A DNA stretch of 29,057 nucleotides, taken from the NCBI GenBank assembly GCA_937935995.1, contig CALGXF010000001.1, forward strand, positions 1 through 29,057. The letters run 5' to 3'. Source of the DNA: an uncultured Alphaproteobacteria bacterium (lineage in GTDB: Bacteria; Pseudomonadota; Alphaproteobacteria; CAAHEQ01; UBA3637). Below the pieces are notes generated by a model. It saw nothing but the letters and a program-made list of their open reading frames with translations, was not told where the DNA came from and did no database searches. The first letter of the stretch is position 1; each line of letters starts with the position of its first letter. Below, piece after piece: positions 7,037-15,878 of this stretch. The translations under genes were made by a program, and so were the position numbers.

Positions 7037-9199
7037 ATGAAAAAAGAAACACACTTGCCGACAATGCAGGAATTAACGGACTTTTTGAATAAACAGTCCG
7101 GAGAGGTAAATAAAAGGGATATTGCGCGTCATTTTAAAATTAAAGGCGATGACCGTGCTTACTTAAAACATTTGTTAAGCGAAATCGAACATCAGGGATT
7201 GATTGTTCGGCAAGGTCGGTCTTTTACGACAAAAGGGCATTTACCGGAAAGAGTTTCCGTCGAAATTACAGGAATTGACAGCGATGGCGAGTTGGTGGGG
7301 CGGCCGGTTTCTTGGAATGAAGAAGGACCTCCGCCGCAGATTTTAATCAGCTCTAAAGGGAAATTAAAACCGCCGCCCGGCGTAGGAGATATTATCATTG
7401 TCCGTGTCAAACCTATTCATGCGCACTTGTATGAGGGGGAAGCATTGCGCCGGGTAACCGGAGCGCCTAATCAAATGGTCGGCGTGTTTTTTGAAGGAAA
7501 AATCGTATCCGTTGACCGACGGTTTAAAGAAGCTTTTGAGTTGGATTCATCTTTTCCGGAATTAAAGCCGAATGACTTGGTGATTGTGGAAATTCCGGAG
7601 CTTCGCAAACGCCGGCCGGTTGCGCATTTTATTCGTAAAATCGGGAAGTCAACCGATCCGCATGCCGCCAGTTTGATTTCAATTTTCGCGCATCATTTAC
7701 CGGTTGCTTTTTCCGTTCAGGGATTAAAGCAGGCCAAAGCCGCTAAACTGCCGGACTTGGGAAATCGGACGGATTTAAGGGAGGTGCCGTTTGTTACGGT
7801 TGATGGAGCGGATGCGCGGGATTTTGATGATGCGGTTTTTGCCGAACCGGATGTTCATTCGAAAAACAAAAGCGGTTGGCATATTTATGTTGCTATCGCT
7901 GATGTGGCGTATTTCGTGCGTTTCGGAACGGCGTTAGACAGCGATGCTTTTGAACGGGGAAATTCGACTTATTTTCCGGATCGTGTGTTACCGATGTTGC
8001 CTGAAGAATTGTCAAATGGGTTATGCTCTTTAAATCCGAATGAAGACCGACCGGCAATGGTGGCTGAAATTTGGATTGATAAAGAAGGACACAAATTAAA
8101 ACATCGTTTTATGCGGGCGATGATTCGGTCTAAAGCACGGTTAACGTATGATGATGTGGAAGCTGATTTTAACGGAGTTCGGCGTATTCAAGGGCTTGAA
8201 CATCAAATGGATGGGTTAAAAGGAGCATATGAATCGTTGTTAAAAGCGCGTTTACGTCGGGGCGTGTTGGAATTAGACGTGCCGGAATTGCAAGTCATTT
8301 TAAATGACAAAGGACAGGTAACGGCGATTAAAGAACGAGAACGGTTTGCTAGTCACAAAATGATTGAAGAATTGATGATTTTGGCGAACGTAGCGGCGGC
8401 TCAAACGTTGGAAGATTTAAAGTTGCCGACAATGTACCGGATTCATGACCGGCCGTCTCAAGAAAAAATGGAAGAGTTAAAGACATTTTTGTCTGAACAA
8501 GGATTGAATAAGCACATAAAAGCGAACCCGACACCGGCTGATTTTAATCAGATTTTAAAAGAGGCGGCGCATCAATCAAATGCACCCGGTATCCATGAAA
8601 TGGTTTTGCGCAGTCAATCACAGGCTGAATACAGTCCGGAAAACATCGGCCATTTCGGGCTGGCTTTGGATAAATACGGCCACTTTACATCGCCTATTCG
8701 CCGATATGCGGATGTGTTGATTCATCGGGCGTTGATTAAAGGATTGAAATTAGGTGAGGGTGCTTTGGCGGACGAAGAAGCGGCGGCTTTCCCTAAAATT
8801 GCGGAACACATCTCTGCAACGGAACGTCAATCGGCCGCAGCGGAACAAGATGCGCTGGACAGGTATGTTGCGTCTTATTTGGCAAACCGTGTCGGAGAAA
8901 AATTTACGGCTCGAATTTCATCGGTAACCGCTTTCGGGTTATTTGTTCGTTTGGATGAGTATGGCGCGGACGGTTTGATTCCGATTTCATCTTTGGCGGA
9001 TGATTATTATGTGTTTGATGACCGGTTAAACCAACTGAAAGGCCGTTCGACAAAACGTATTTTTGCCATCGGGCAACAGGTGGATGTTTTGTTAAAAGAG
9101 GCTGTTCCGTTAACGGGCGGTTTATTATTCCATGTGATTCAAAACGGTAAAATGATTAAATCCAATCGAACACGCAAAGGGATGAAACGCCGGCATTAA
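7037..9199 (+). CDS. rnr: Ribonuclease R
   Basis: A 3'-to-5' processive exoribonuclease that degrades structured RNA. The 720-residue protein has an N-terminal winged-helix region (~10-70), cold-shock/OB domains (~70-205), the RNB catalytic domain (~245-590) with the metal-binding signature TVDGADARDFDDAV at 254-267, and a C-terminal S1 domain (~620-705: ARISSVTAFGLFVRLDEYGADGLIP), then a basic end (NRTRKGMKRRH). The domain order and length are those of RNase R rather than RNase II. AAGGAG (7025-7030) lies six bases before the ATG. Its stop overlaps the convergent rsmB-like gene by four bases and no terminator is seen, so read-through would produce antisense RNA. Confidence 0.95.
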   Translation: MKKETHLPTMQELTDFLNKQSGEVNKRDIARHFKIKGDDRAYLKHLLSEIEHQGLIVRQGRSFTTKGHLPERVSVEITGIDSDGELVGRPVSWNEEGPPPQILISSKGKLKPPPGVGDIIIVRVKPIHAHLYEGEALRRVTGAPNQMVGVFFEGKIVSVDRRFKEAFELDSSFPELKPNDLVIVEIPELRKRRPVAHFIRKIGKSTDPHAASLISIFAHHLPVAFSVQGLKQAKAAKLPDLGNRTDLREVPFVTVDGADARDFDDAVFAEPDVHSKNKSGWHIYVAIADVAYFVRFGTALDSDAFERGNSTYFPDRVLPMLPEELSNGLCSLNPNEDRPAMVAEIWIDKEGHKLKHRFMRAMIRSKARLTYDDVEADFNGVRRIQGLEHQMDGLKGAYESLLKARLRRGVLELDVPELQVILNDKGQVTAIKERERFASHKMIEELMILANVAAAQTLEDLKLPTMYRIHDRPSQEKMEELKTFLSEQGLNKHIKANPTPADFNQILKEAAHQSNAPGIHEMVLRSQSQAEYSPENIGHFGLALDKYGHFTSPIRRYADVLIHRALIKGLKLGEGALADEEAAAFPKIAEHISATERQSAAAEQDALDRYVASYLANRVGEKFTARISSVTAFGLFVRLDEYGADGLIPISSLADDYYVFDDRLNQLKGRSTKRIFAIGQQVDVLLKEAVPLTGGLLFHVIQNGKMIKSNRTRKGMKRRH

Positions 9200-10257
9200 G
9201 TTTTTTGCAACACGGCAACGTAAAATCCGTCCGTTTGTGTGCGATACGGAGAAAAGCGTTTTTCTTTTATCAGATGAAAATCAGGATGCCGTTGTAAAAA
9301 AGCCGCCGTTTGGGTTTCATTTTCGTCCTGTGTTAAAGAACAGGTCATATAACACAGTTTATTTTTTGTCCGTTCAGCGGCTTGATTTAAAAGCATCGCT
9401 TGCGTCTTTTGGATATTTTGAAATTGTTCCGGTGTTAATTTCCACTTGGCATCGGGACATCGCCGCCATGTCCCTGTTCCGGAACAAGGAGCATCCACAA
9501 CAACCGTATCAAATTTTTCATCCGGCAACTTTGTTGCAATTTCAATGTTGGTTGCCTGTGCGCGATTGGCACGGCGCCCCAGTTCTTTTAAACTTAAAAA
9601 AGAAATATCATGCGCAACAATACGACCCGTGTTGTGCATCATTTGCGATAAAATTAAACTTTTTCCGCCGGCTCCGGCACACATGTCCAAAACGTGTTCT
9701 TCCGGTTGAATTTCAGTTTCCAATGCAATCAGTTGAGAACCTTCATCCTGCACTTCAATCAACCCCTGTTTAAATGTTTCGGATACATTTAAATGACACC
9801 GTTTGGCCATAATCAATCCGTAAGGGGATTTATCGGTCAGGGTTGTTTCAATTCCTTCTGCCGCCAGTCGGGTTCGAATAGCGTTTCTGTCTCCGTTCGC
9901 CCGCAGAACAATCGGAGCCGGCGTGATGAGAGCCGGCAATTCTTTATCCGCTTGCGGTATATGCGTTATCAGCCATTGAGGGCATTCCCATTTCACCCAA
10001 TCCGGCATACCGGGCATGTCTTGATGAGCTGTTTCCAAAAGCGCAATTTGCGCATCTATTTCCTTTGTTCGCCATGATAAATGCGCCTGGTATCGTAAAA
10101 CTTTCCAAACCATATCGGTCAAGGCTTTGCGGTCTTTGGAACCGATATAACGTCGTGAGCGTGTGTAGGCGGAAATCACTTCGTTGGCCGGATGCGGACT
10201 TTGATTAATTTGATGCAGAAGGTCAACAGCTGCCTTTTTTATTTGTTCGGGGTGCAT
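9196..10257 (-). CDS. RsmB-family rRNA (cytosine-C5) methyltransferase
   Basis: A 353-residue SAM-dependent m5C RNA methyltransferase; RsmB itself modifies C967 of 16S rRNA. Visible motifs are the SAM-binding DMCAGAGGKS (191-200), VVVDAPCSGTGTWRRCPDAKW with the product-release cysteine at 258, and MTCSLTQDENE with the catalytic cysteine at 306. The N-terminal ~80 residues carry a helical region with the YTRSRRYIGSKDR segment, as in alphaproteobacterial members that lack a full NusB domain. The start overlaps the end of rlmE by 19 bases, with AAAGGG just upstream, so the two rRNA methyltransferase genes look coupled. Exact target cytosine is inferred. Confidence 0.88.
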   Translation of the reverse strand: MHPEQIKKAAVDLLHQINQSPHPANEVISAYTRSRRYIGSKDRKALTDMVWKVLRYQAHLSWRTKEIDAQIALLETAHQDMPGMPDWVKWECPQWLITHIPQADKELPALITPAPIVLRANGDRNAIRTRLAAEGIETTLTDKSPYGLIMAKRCHLNVSETFKQGLIEVQDEGSQLIALETEIQPEEHVLDMCAGAGGKSLILSQMMHNTGRIVAHDISFLSLKELGRRANRAQATNIEIATKLPDEKFDTVVVDAPCSGTGTWRRCPDAKWKLTPEQFQNIQKTQAMLLNQAAERTKNKLCYMTCSLTQDENETQTAAFLQRHPDFHLIKEKRFSPYRTQTDGFYVAVLQKT

Positions 10258-10916
10258 TTAAAACCCTTTGCAACAACATAATATTCAACGGAATCTTTTC
10301 GGCTGGCCGGTGGCTTTACATGTTTGACGACGGCAAAGCTTTTTTTCATCTGCGCCAAAAACTGACTGTCCGTTCCGCCGGCAAAAATTTTGGCAATAAA
10401 CCAACCGCCCGGATTTAAAACTTGTAACGCAAAGTCATAAGCCAGCTCGATTAAATTCATTGTTCTTAAATGGTCAACAGACGGAATACCGGTCGTGTTG
10501 GCAGCCATATCACTCATGACCACGTCGGCCGGCCCGTTCATGATTTCTTTTAACGCATCAGGTGCTTTGTCGTCCGTGAAATCCATTTCCAGCAATTCAG
10601 CCCCGCTGACGGGATCCATCGGCAATATGTCAATTCCGAAGACCGTCGGATGTTCCGGCGTTGAATGAACCCGTTTAACAGCCACTTGAGTCCAACCGCC
10701 CGGTGCCGCGCCTAAATCAACAATACGTTTGTGTGGTGCGAAAAAATGAAATTGATTATCCAATTCAATAATTTTAAAAGCTGCCCGACCGCGATAACCC
10801 AGCCGTTGTGCTTCTTTGACATAAGGATCGTTCAATTGACGCTGCAACCATCTTGTTGATGAAGCTTTACGGCCTTTTGCTGTTTTAACGCGTGTGTGTA
10901 ATAAACGGTCTGACAT
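10239..10916 (-). CDS. rlmE: 23S rRNA (uridine-2'-O) methyltransferase RlmE
   Basis: RlmE (RrmJ/FtsJ) methylates the 2'-OH of U2552 in the A loop of 23S rRNA late in 50S assembly. With the start at 10916 the protein has 225 residues. The catalytic tetrad is visible: K48 (RAAFKIIELD), D136 (DVVMSDMAANTTG), K176 (GWFIAKIF) and E211 (SVEYYVVAKGF). The SAM loop is VDLGAAPGGWTQ (66-77). An upstream in-frame ATG at 10961 would extend the protein by 15 residues through its own -35/-10 region; GAGGA a few bases before 10916 decides for the shorter form. It leads a two-gene rRNA-modification unit with the RsmB-like gene. Confidence 0.93.
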   Translation of the reverse strand: MSDRLLHTRVKTAKGRKASSTRWLQRQLNDPYVKEAQRLGYRGRAAFKIIELDNQFHFFAPHKRIVDLGAAPGGWTQVAVKRVHSTPEHPTVFGIDILPMDPVSGAELLEMDFTDDKAPDALKEIMNGPADVVMSDMAANTTGIPSVDHLRTMNLIELAYDFALQVLNPGGWFIAKIFAGGTDSQFLAQMKKSFAVVKHVKPPASRKDSVEYYVVAKGFKCTPNK

Positions 10917-10932
10917 AATTTCCTCTGCTTTA

Positions 10933-10961
10933 TTTGTAAGGAAAAAGGCCGCACATGTCAA
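10933..10961 (-). promoter_or_regulatory. Promoter for rlmE-rsmB unit
   Basis: On the minus strand TTGACA (10956-10961, perfect -35), 17-base spacer and TACAAA (10933-10938). It begins directly after the ccrM stop codon and gives rlmE a transcript independent of ccrM. Confidence 0.65.
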
Positions 10962-10964
10962 GAA

Positions 10965-12053
10965 TTATATGGCAAACAACTCGTGCTTTAATTGTTGGCG
11001 CAGGCAGTCAATGGATTGTAATTCGCTTTTGCGATGGTCTTCAAAGTGCCAGAATGTCCACCCGTTACAAGACGGCAGCCCTTGCAGTTGAGCGCCGACT
11101 TTGTGAATGGAACCGGTTGCCGACGGTGTGACCAATGTGCCGTCTGCTTTCACGGTAGCCACAAATTTACGTTTGGCATCAAACAAATGTTCTCCCGGAT
11201 TAAGCAAGCCGTGTTCAATGACGGAACCAAACGGAATACGGGGTTCCGCTTTTTTGCACGTAGGTTCCAGCAAGCTGGCATCGGCAATTTCATGAATAGC
11301 ATCCAATCGGGCTTTGGCTGCGGCAATGTAAACGGAATCTTGTTCTATGCCGACAAAGGAACGGCCTAATTTTTTAGCAACGGCACCGGTTGTTCCGGTT
11401 CCGAAGAACGGGTCTAAAATAACGTCGCCCGGGTTCGTTGATGACATAATCACGCGGTATAATAAACTTTCCGGTTTTTGTGTCGTATGAACTTTTTTGC
11501 CGTTTTCATCTTTTAACCGTTCGTGTCCGGTGCAAATCGGCAAATGCCAGTCAGAGCGCATTTGAACATCTTCATTGAATGCTTTCATGCTGTCGTAATT
11601 AAATGTATATTTGGATTTGTCGCTTTTGGCGCACCAGATAAGTGTTTCATGGGCGTTGGTGAATCGTGTTCCTTTAAAGTTCGGCATCGGATTTGTTTTC
11701 GTCCAAACAATGTCGTTTAAAATCCAAAAACCCATATCTTGAATCTGGCAACCGACACGGAAAATATTGTGGTAAGAACCGATGACCCACATGGTTCCGT
11801 TGTCTTTTAAAATACGGCGTGCCGCTTTCATCCAATCGTGTGTGAATTTGTCGTAAGCGCGAAAGCTGTCAAATTGATCCCAGTCATCCGTGACACCGTC
11901 AACCAAAGAGCTGTCCGGACGAGTCAAATCGCCACCCAACTGCATGTTATAGGGAGGATCCGCAAAAATGACATCGACCGATTTTTCCGGCAGCGCATTC
12001 ATAATTTCGATACAGTCGCCCTGATAAATAGAGTTGAGTTTCAGTGATGACAT
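10965..12053 (-). CDS. ccrM: CcrM-type DNA (adenine-N6) methyltransferase, GANTC specificity
   Basis: Orphan cell-cycle methyltransferase that methylates the adenine in GANTC. The 362-residue protein is a beta-class enzyme: catalytic DPPY at 32-35 precedes the SAM motif DPFFGTGTTG (214-223). A C-terminal RAMA domain follows (~272-340, PFGSVIEHGLLNPGEHLF ... GWTFWHFE), as in Caulobacter CcrM (358 residues). No restriction enzyme gene is adjacent, which fits the orphan role. AAAGGGG lies before the ATG. rnhB next door on the same strand is a common alphaproteobacterial arrangement. The region upstream holds two abutting GANTC sites, which suggests regulation by its own methylation. Confidence 0.95.
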   Translation of the reverse strand: MSSLKLNSIYQGDCIEIMNALPEKSVDVIFADPPYNMQLGGDLTRPDSSLVDGVTDDWDQFDSFRAYDKFTHDWMKAARRILKDNGTMWVIGSYHNIFRVGCQIQDMGFWILNDIVWTKTNPMPNFKGTRFTNAHETLIWCAKSDKSKYTFNYDSMKAFNEDVQMRSDWHLPICTGHERLKDENGKKVHTTQKPESLLYRVIMSSTNPGDVILDPFFGTGTTGAVAKKLGRSFVGIEQDSVYIAAAKARLDAIHEIADASLLEPTCKKAEPRIPFGSVIEHGLLNPGEHLFDAKRKFVATVKADGTLVTPSATGSIHKVGAQLQGLPSCNGWTFWHFEDHRKSELQSIDCLRQQLKHELFAI

Positions 12054-12093
12054 TTTTACCCCTTTTTTATAAGACCTCGTTAATAAACATCAG

Positions 12094-12123
12094 TCTATAA
12101 GGCAAAGGTAACTATTTTGTTAA
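12094..12123 (-). promoter_or_regulatory. Putative ccrM promoter
   Basis: On the minus strand TTAACA (12118-12123), 18-base spacer, TATAGA (12094-12099). The -35 lies in a 14-bp perfect palindrome. The leader would be about 35 bases. Confidence 0.4.
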
Positions 12124-12128
12124 CAAAA
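12115..12128. promoter_or_regulatory. 14-bp palindrome over the ccrM -35 region
   Basis: TTTTGTTAACAAAA is perfectly self-complementary and covers the predicted -35. It looks like a homodimer operator. Each half contains GTTAAC, the core half-site of CtrA, but the canonical TTAA-N7-TTAA spacing is absent. Confidence 0.5.
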
Positions 12129-12129
12129 A

Positions 12130-12141
12130 CGACTCGAGTCG
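12130..12141. promoter_or_regulatory. Two abutting GANTC methylation sites in a 12-bp palindrome
   Basis: CGACTCGAGTCG is perfectly self-complementary and consists of GACTC (12131-12135) next to GAGTC (12136-12140). It sits between the rnhB stop and the predicted ccrM -35, one base from the 14-bp palindrome. In Caulobacter, GANTC sites in the ccrM promoter region make expression depend on methylation state. Confidence 0.6.
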
Positions 12142-12148
12142 AAAAAAA

Positions 12149-12802
12149 TTATAACCCTTTGGCGGATTGGATTATTTTGGCAATCGGCGCATAAGATTTC
12201 CGGTGATGCGGCGTGATACCGTATTGTTGCAACCCCGCAATATGAGCCGGTGCACCGTACCCGGCATTTTTTTCCCATCCGTACATCGGAAATTCTTCGG
12301 CCAGACAGCACATAATCCGATCACGTGTGACTTTGGCAATAATGGAACCGGCCGCAATGGAAAGGCTTAAAGCATCCCCGTCAATAACGGCTTTGGCCTG
12401 CCACGGCCAATCGGATTTGGGTAATCGGTTGCCGTCAATTAACGTAAAAGTGAGCGGATGGTTTTCATGAATTTGTGTGACGGCTCGGCGCATGGCTAAA
12501 AAAGTTGCTTGTAAAATATTAAGCGTGTCAATTTCTTCGACACTGGCTTGCCCGACGCCGATGTAAGCCCCACAGGTATGCAACAAATCAAAAACTTTTT
12601 CACGTTTTTTCGGTGTCAGTTTTTTGGAATCATTAATTAACGGAGCGATTTCATCAGCAATTTTTAAATCCGGAAAACAAACCGCTCCGGCCACAACCGG
12701 CCCGGCCCACGGCCCACGCCCGGCTTCATCCACGCCGGCAATCAATCCGTTTATATTTAAAGTGTTTTCAATTTCAAAAGTTGGCATAACTTTGTATACC
12801 AT
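12149..12802 (-). CDS. rnhB: Ribonuclease HII
   Basis: Cleaves the RNA strand of RNA-DNA hybrids and starts removal of ribonucleotides misinserted in DNA. With the start at 12802 the protein has 217 residues. Metal ligands are visible as D25-E26 in GVDEAGRGPWAGPV, D123 in LIDGNR and D143 in DGDALSLSIAAGSIIAKVTRD; the conserved HHRKSY lies near the end. The open frame extends to an ATG at 12856, but that ATG lies within the uvrA terminator hairpin, and GGG seven or so bases before 12802 supports the inner start. An alternative start is 12787. It shares strand and probably transcript with ccrM downstream. Confidence 0.93.
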   Translation of the reverse strand: MVYKVMPTFEIENTLNINGLIAGVDEAGRGPWAGPVVAGAVCFPDLKIADEIAPLINDSKKLTPKKREKVFDLLHTCGAYIGVGQASVEEIDTLNILQATFLAMRRAVTQIHENHPLTFTLIDGNRLPKSDWPWQAKAVIDGDALSLSIAAGSIIAKVTRDRIMCCLAEEFPMYGWEKNAGYGAPAHIAGLQQYGITPHHRKSYAPIAKIIQSAKGL

Positions 12803-12835
12803 AATTACCCGACCGAGAAAAGTATTTTTTACAAA

Positions 12836-12870
12836 ACATAAAAAAAGAGGAAGCAAAACTTCCTCTTTCC
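12836..12870 (-). terminator. Rho-independent terminator after uvrA
   Basis: Read on the minus strand: AAAGAGGAAG, loop TTTTG, CTTCCTCTTT (12844-12853 with 12859-12868, 10-bp perfect stem) followed by further T residues. It lies 48 bases past the uvrA stop and within the 5' extension of the rnhB frame. Confidence 0.88.
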
Positions 12871-12918
12871 ATTTTGTGGACTAAATCCTTATTAATTATC
12901 CGGATAAAAAGATGTGAT

Positions 12919-15705
12919 TTACTTTTTCAACATCTTTTTCAAATATTGGCCGGTGTAGCTTTCCGGGCAGGCAGCAATGTCTTCCGGTGTGCCGATAGCG
13001 ACAATTTGACCGCCTTTGTCGCCGCCTTCGGGGCCTAAATCAATAATATGATCGGCTGTTTTAATCACATCCAAATTGTGTTCAATGACAACAACGGTGT
13101 TGCCCTGATCGACCAGAGCATGCAACACGTCCAGTAACTTTTGAATGTCCGCAAAATGCAACCCTGTTGTCGGTTCATCCAAAATGTAGAGTGTTTTGCC
13201 GGTTGCGCGTCTGGACAGTTCTTTCGCTAGTTTAATCCGCTGCGCTTCACCGCCGGATAAAGTTGTCGCTGATTGACCCAGCTTGATGTACCCTAATCCC
13301 ACGCGGCGCAGCAATTCGCATTTGTCGCGGATAGACGGCATGGCACTGAAAAATTCATGCGCATCATCGACGGTCATATCCAGCACATCCGCAATCGATT
13401 TGCCTTTGTACGTAACTTCCAATGTTTCACGGTTGTACCGTTGCCCTTGACATTGGTCACATTGAACATACACATCCGGTAAAAAGTGCATTTCGATTTT
13501 TAAAACACCATCGCCTTGACATGCTTCACATCGGCCGCCTTTCACGTTAAAAGAAAATCGACCGGCTTTATACCCTCTGGCCTTGGCTTCGGGAAGTCCG
13601 GCAAACCATTCGCGAATAGGCGTAAACATCCCGGTATATGTTGCCGGATTTGACCGAGGTGTGCGTCCAATCGGGCTTTGATCAATGTCGATGATTTTAT
13701 CAATTTGACCGACCCCGATAATTTTATCATGCGGTCCGGGCATTTCACGAGATTTGTTCAAAATTTTTGAAATCCCCTTGTAAAGCGTTTCAATAATCAA
13801 AGAAGATTTTCCGCCGCCGGAAACACCCGTTACGCACGTTAAAGTCCCAAGTGGAATATCAACCGTTACGTTTTTCAGGTTATTGGCTTGAGCGCCTTTG
13901 ATAGTCAGCTTTTTCCCGTTTCCTTTGCGGCGAACGGCAGGCACGGCAATTTGCCGCATGCCCGATAAATATTGACCGGTTGTACTTAAAGGATTGTCAA
14001 TGATTTGTTGCGGCGTTCCTTCGGCAACGATTTTGCCGCCGTGAGAACCGGCTTCCGGCCCCATATCAACCACATAATCAGCCGAACGAATGGCGTCTTC
14101 GTCATGTTCTACCACAATGACCGTATTGCCGAGCGCTTTTAAATGCTGCAAAGTAGCCAATAATCGGTCATTATCCTTTTGATGCAAACCGATGGACGGT
14201 TCATCCAGAACATATAAAACGCCGGTTAATCCTGATCCGATTTGCGAGGCTAGACGAATGCGTTGGCTTTCACCACCCGACAGCGTTCCGCTCATCCGGT
14301 CAAGCGACAAATAACCTAAACCGACATTATTCAAAAAAGTCAATCGTTCATTGATTTCTTTTAAAATCCGGCTGGCAATTTCATTGTCTTTTTCGGATAA
14401 AGTTTGATTGACGGCGCTGAACCACTTTAAAGCCGATTCAATAGATTGATGCGTCGCTTGGGAAATATTTTTCCCGTCAATTTTAATGCACAGAGCTTCC
14501 GGCTTTAACCGTTCGCCATGACATACTTCACATGGCGCGTTATTTTGGAATTTTGCAATTTCTTCGCGCATCCAATCCGAATCTGTTTCCAAATATCGCC
14601 GTTCCATGTTGGGAATAACGCCTTCATAACCGCGTGATTTGGAAGTGCCGAATAAAATGGCTTGTTGCACGTCAAGCGGTAAATCTTTCCACGGTGTGTC
14701 CGGGTCAATGTGAAACAAACGGACAAGATGGTTCAACGCATATCCGTACCATTGATACATTTCTCCGCTGGATGATGTCCAAGGAGCAATGGCTCCGTTT
14801 CGTAAAGATTTAGTTTTATCCGGGACAACCAATTCGGGATCGACATATAATTTAACGCCTAAACCGTCACAAGCCGGGCAAGCCCCATGCGGATTATTGA
14901 AAGAAAAAATACGCGGTTCGATTTCGGCAATCGTAAATCCGGAAACCGGGCAGGCGAATTTAGATGATAATAAAAAGCTGGTGTTATCGGTTAAGTTATC
15001 AACGGTAACCAAGCCGTCAGATAAATCCAACGCCGTTTCGACGGATGAAGCAATCCGTGTTTGTAAGTCGGGTTTAATCACTAACCGGTCGATTAACACG
15101 TCAATATCATGTTTGTTGTTTTTGTTTAATTCCGGCACATCAGCGATTTCATAAAGCGTACCGTCGATTTTTAAACGGCTGAATCCCTTTTTCTGCCATT
15201 CTTTAATTTCCTTTTTGTATTCGCCTTTTCGGCCGCGAACGACCGGCGCCAGAATATAAATTTTACTGCCTTCGGGCAAAGCCTGAATACGATCGACCAT
15301 TTGCGTGACGGTCTGGCTTTCAATCGGCAGACCGGTTGCCGGTGAATAAGGAACACCGACGCGCGCCCACAACAAACGCATGTAGTCATAAATTTCCGTT
15401 ACGGTTCCGACGGTGGAACGCGGGTTTTTGGATGTTGTTTTTTGTTCAATGGAAATCGCCGGAGACAATCCTTCAATTAAATCAACATCTGGTTTTTTCA
15501 TCAATTCCAAAAATTGACGAGCATAAGCCGATAAACTTTCGACATACCGGCGTTGACCTTCGGCATAAATGGTGTCAAAAGCCAAAGATGATTTGCCGGA
15601 TCCGGATAGCCCCGTAATAACGACCAATTGATCTTTCGGGATATCAACATCGACATTTTTCAGGTTGTGCTCTCTGGCACCCCGGATTTTAATATAAGCA
15701 GACAT
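12919..15705 (-). CDS. uvrA: Excinuclease ABC subunit A
   Basis: Damage-recognition ATPase of nucleotide excision repair. The 928-residue protein (usual ~940) has two ABC modules: Walker A sites GLSGSGKSS (near residue 33) and GVSGGGKSS (near 640), and ABC signatures LSGGESQR and LSGGEAQR, each followed by a Walker B (LDEPSIGLH, LDEPTTGLH). Zinc-binding cysteine pairs are seen in the first module (CPVSGF ... CPACDGLG) and the second (CEACQGDG ... CDQCQGQRYN). The ATG at 15705 has AGAGGA about nine bases upstream. It is transcribed from its own promoter and ends at a strong terminator. I see no alphaproteobacterial LexA box (GTTC-N7-GTTC) in its promoter. Confidence 0.97.
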   Translation of the reverse strand: MSAYIKIRGAREHNLKNVDVDIPKDQLVVITGLSGSGKSSLAFDTIYAEGQRRYVESLSAYARQFLELMKKPDVDLIEGLSPAISIEQKTTSKNPRSTVGTVTEIYDYMRLLWARVGVPYSPATGLPIESQTVTQMVDRIQALPEGSKIYILAPVVRGRKGEYKKEIKEWQKKGFSRLKIDGTLYEIADVPELNKNNKHDIDVLIDRLVIKPDLQTRIASSVETALDLSDGLVTVDNLTDNTSFLLSSKFACPVSGFTIAEIEPRIFSFNNPHGACPACDGLGVKLYVDPELVVPDKTKSLRNGAIAPWTSSSGEMYQWYGYALNHLVRLFHIDPDTPWKDLPLDVQQAILFGTSKSRGYEGVIPNMERRYLETDSDWMREEIAKFQNNAPCEVCHGERLKPEALCIKIDGKNISQATHQSIESALKWFSAVNQTLSEKDNEIASRILKEINERLTFLNNVGLGYLSLDRMSGTLSGGESQRIRLASQIGSGLTGVLYVLDEPSIGLHQKDNDRLLATLQHLKALGNTVIVVEHDEDAIRSADYVVDMGPEAGSHGGKIVAEGTPQQIIDNPLSTTGQYLSGMRQIAVPAVRRKGNGKKLTIKGAQANNLKNVTVDIPLGTLTCVTGVSGGGKSSLIIETLYKGISKILNKSREMPGPHDKIIGVGQIDKIIDIDQSPIGRTPRSNPATYTGMFTPIREWFAGLPEAKARGYKAGRFSFNVKGGRCEACQGDGVLKIEMHFLPDVYVQCDQCQGQRYNRETLEVTYKGKSIADVLDMTVDDAHEFFSAMPSIRDKCELLRRVGLGYIKLGQSATTLSGGEAQRIKLAKELSRRATGKTLYILDEPTTGLHFADIQKLLDVLHALVDQGNTVVVIEHNLDVIKTADHIIDLGPEGGDKGGQIVAIGTPEDIAACPESYTGQYLKKMLKK

Positions 15706-15735
15706 GTTTTGAATTCCTCTAATACTTTTTTGAAA

Positions 15736-15764
15736 AGTATATCAAATTGAAACAAAAAAATCAA
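15736..15764 (-). promoter_or_regulatory. Promoter for uvrA
   Basis: On the minus strand TTGATT (15759-15764), 17-base spacer, TATACT (15736-15741). An 8-bp inverted repeat (ATACTTTT 15722-15729, AAAAGTAT 15733-15740) overlaps the -10 and the likely transcription start. Confidence 0.6.
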
Positions 15765-15844
15765 TATGAAAGCGTATAAAATTCCAAAACAGACCAATAT
15801 CTTTTAACCGATAACCGAAAGTGTGGAGAAGGGAAAAAAGAAAC

Positions 15845-15872
15845 TTGTGATTTAATGGTTTTCTGGTATAAT
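15845..15872 (+). promoter_or_regulatory. Promoter predicting a leaderless mRNA
   Basis: TTGTGA (15845-15850), 16-base spacer, perfect TATAAT (15867-15872). Transcription would begin at about 15879, which is the A of the ATG, and no Shine-Dalgarno sequence is present. Confidence 0.6.
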
Positions 15873-15878
15873 AAGCTC

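Noticed and set aside
12105..12124. CtrA box (TTAA-N7-TTAA) upstream of ccrM
   Set aside because: On the minus strand the best match is TTAA-N8-TTAC, with wrong spacing and a mismatch.
15722..15740. ATACTTTT/AAAAGTAT inverted repeat as a terminator or operator
   Set aside because: It overlaps the uvrA -10 box and is AT-only apart from one G/C pair, so chance is likely; listed only within the promoter entry.
15706..15780. LexA box at uvrA
   Set aside because: No GTTC-N7-GTTC or close variant was found in the promoter region.
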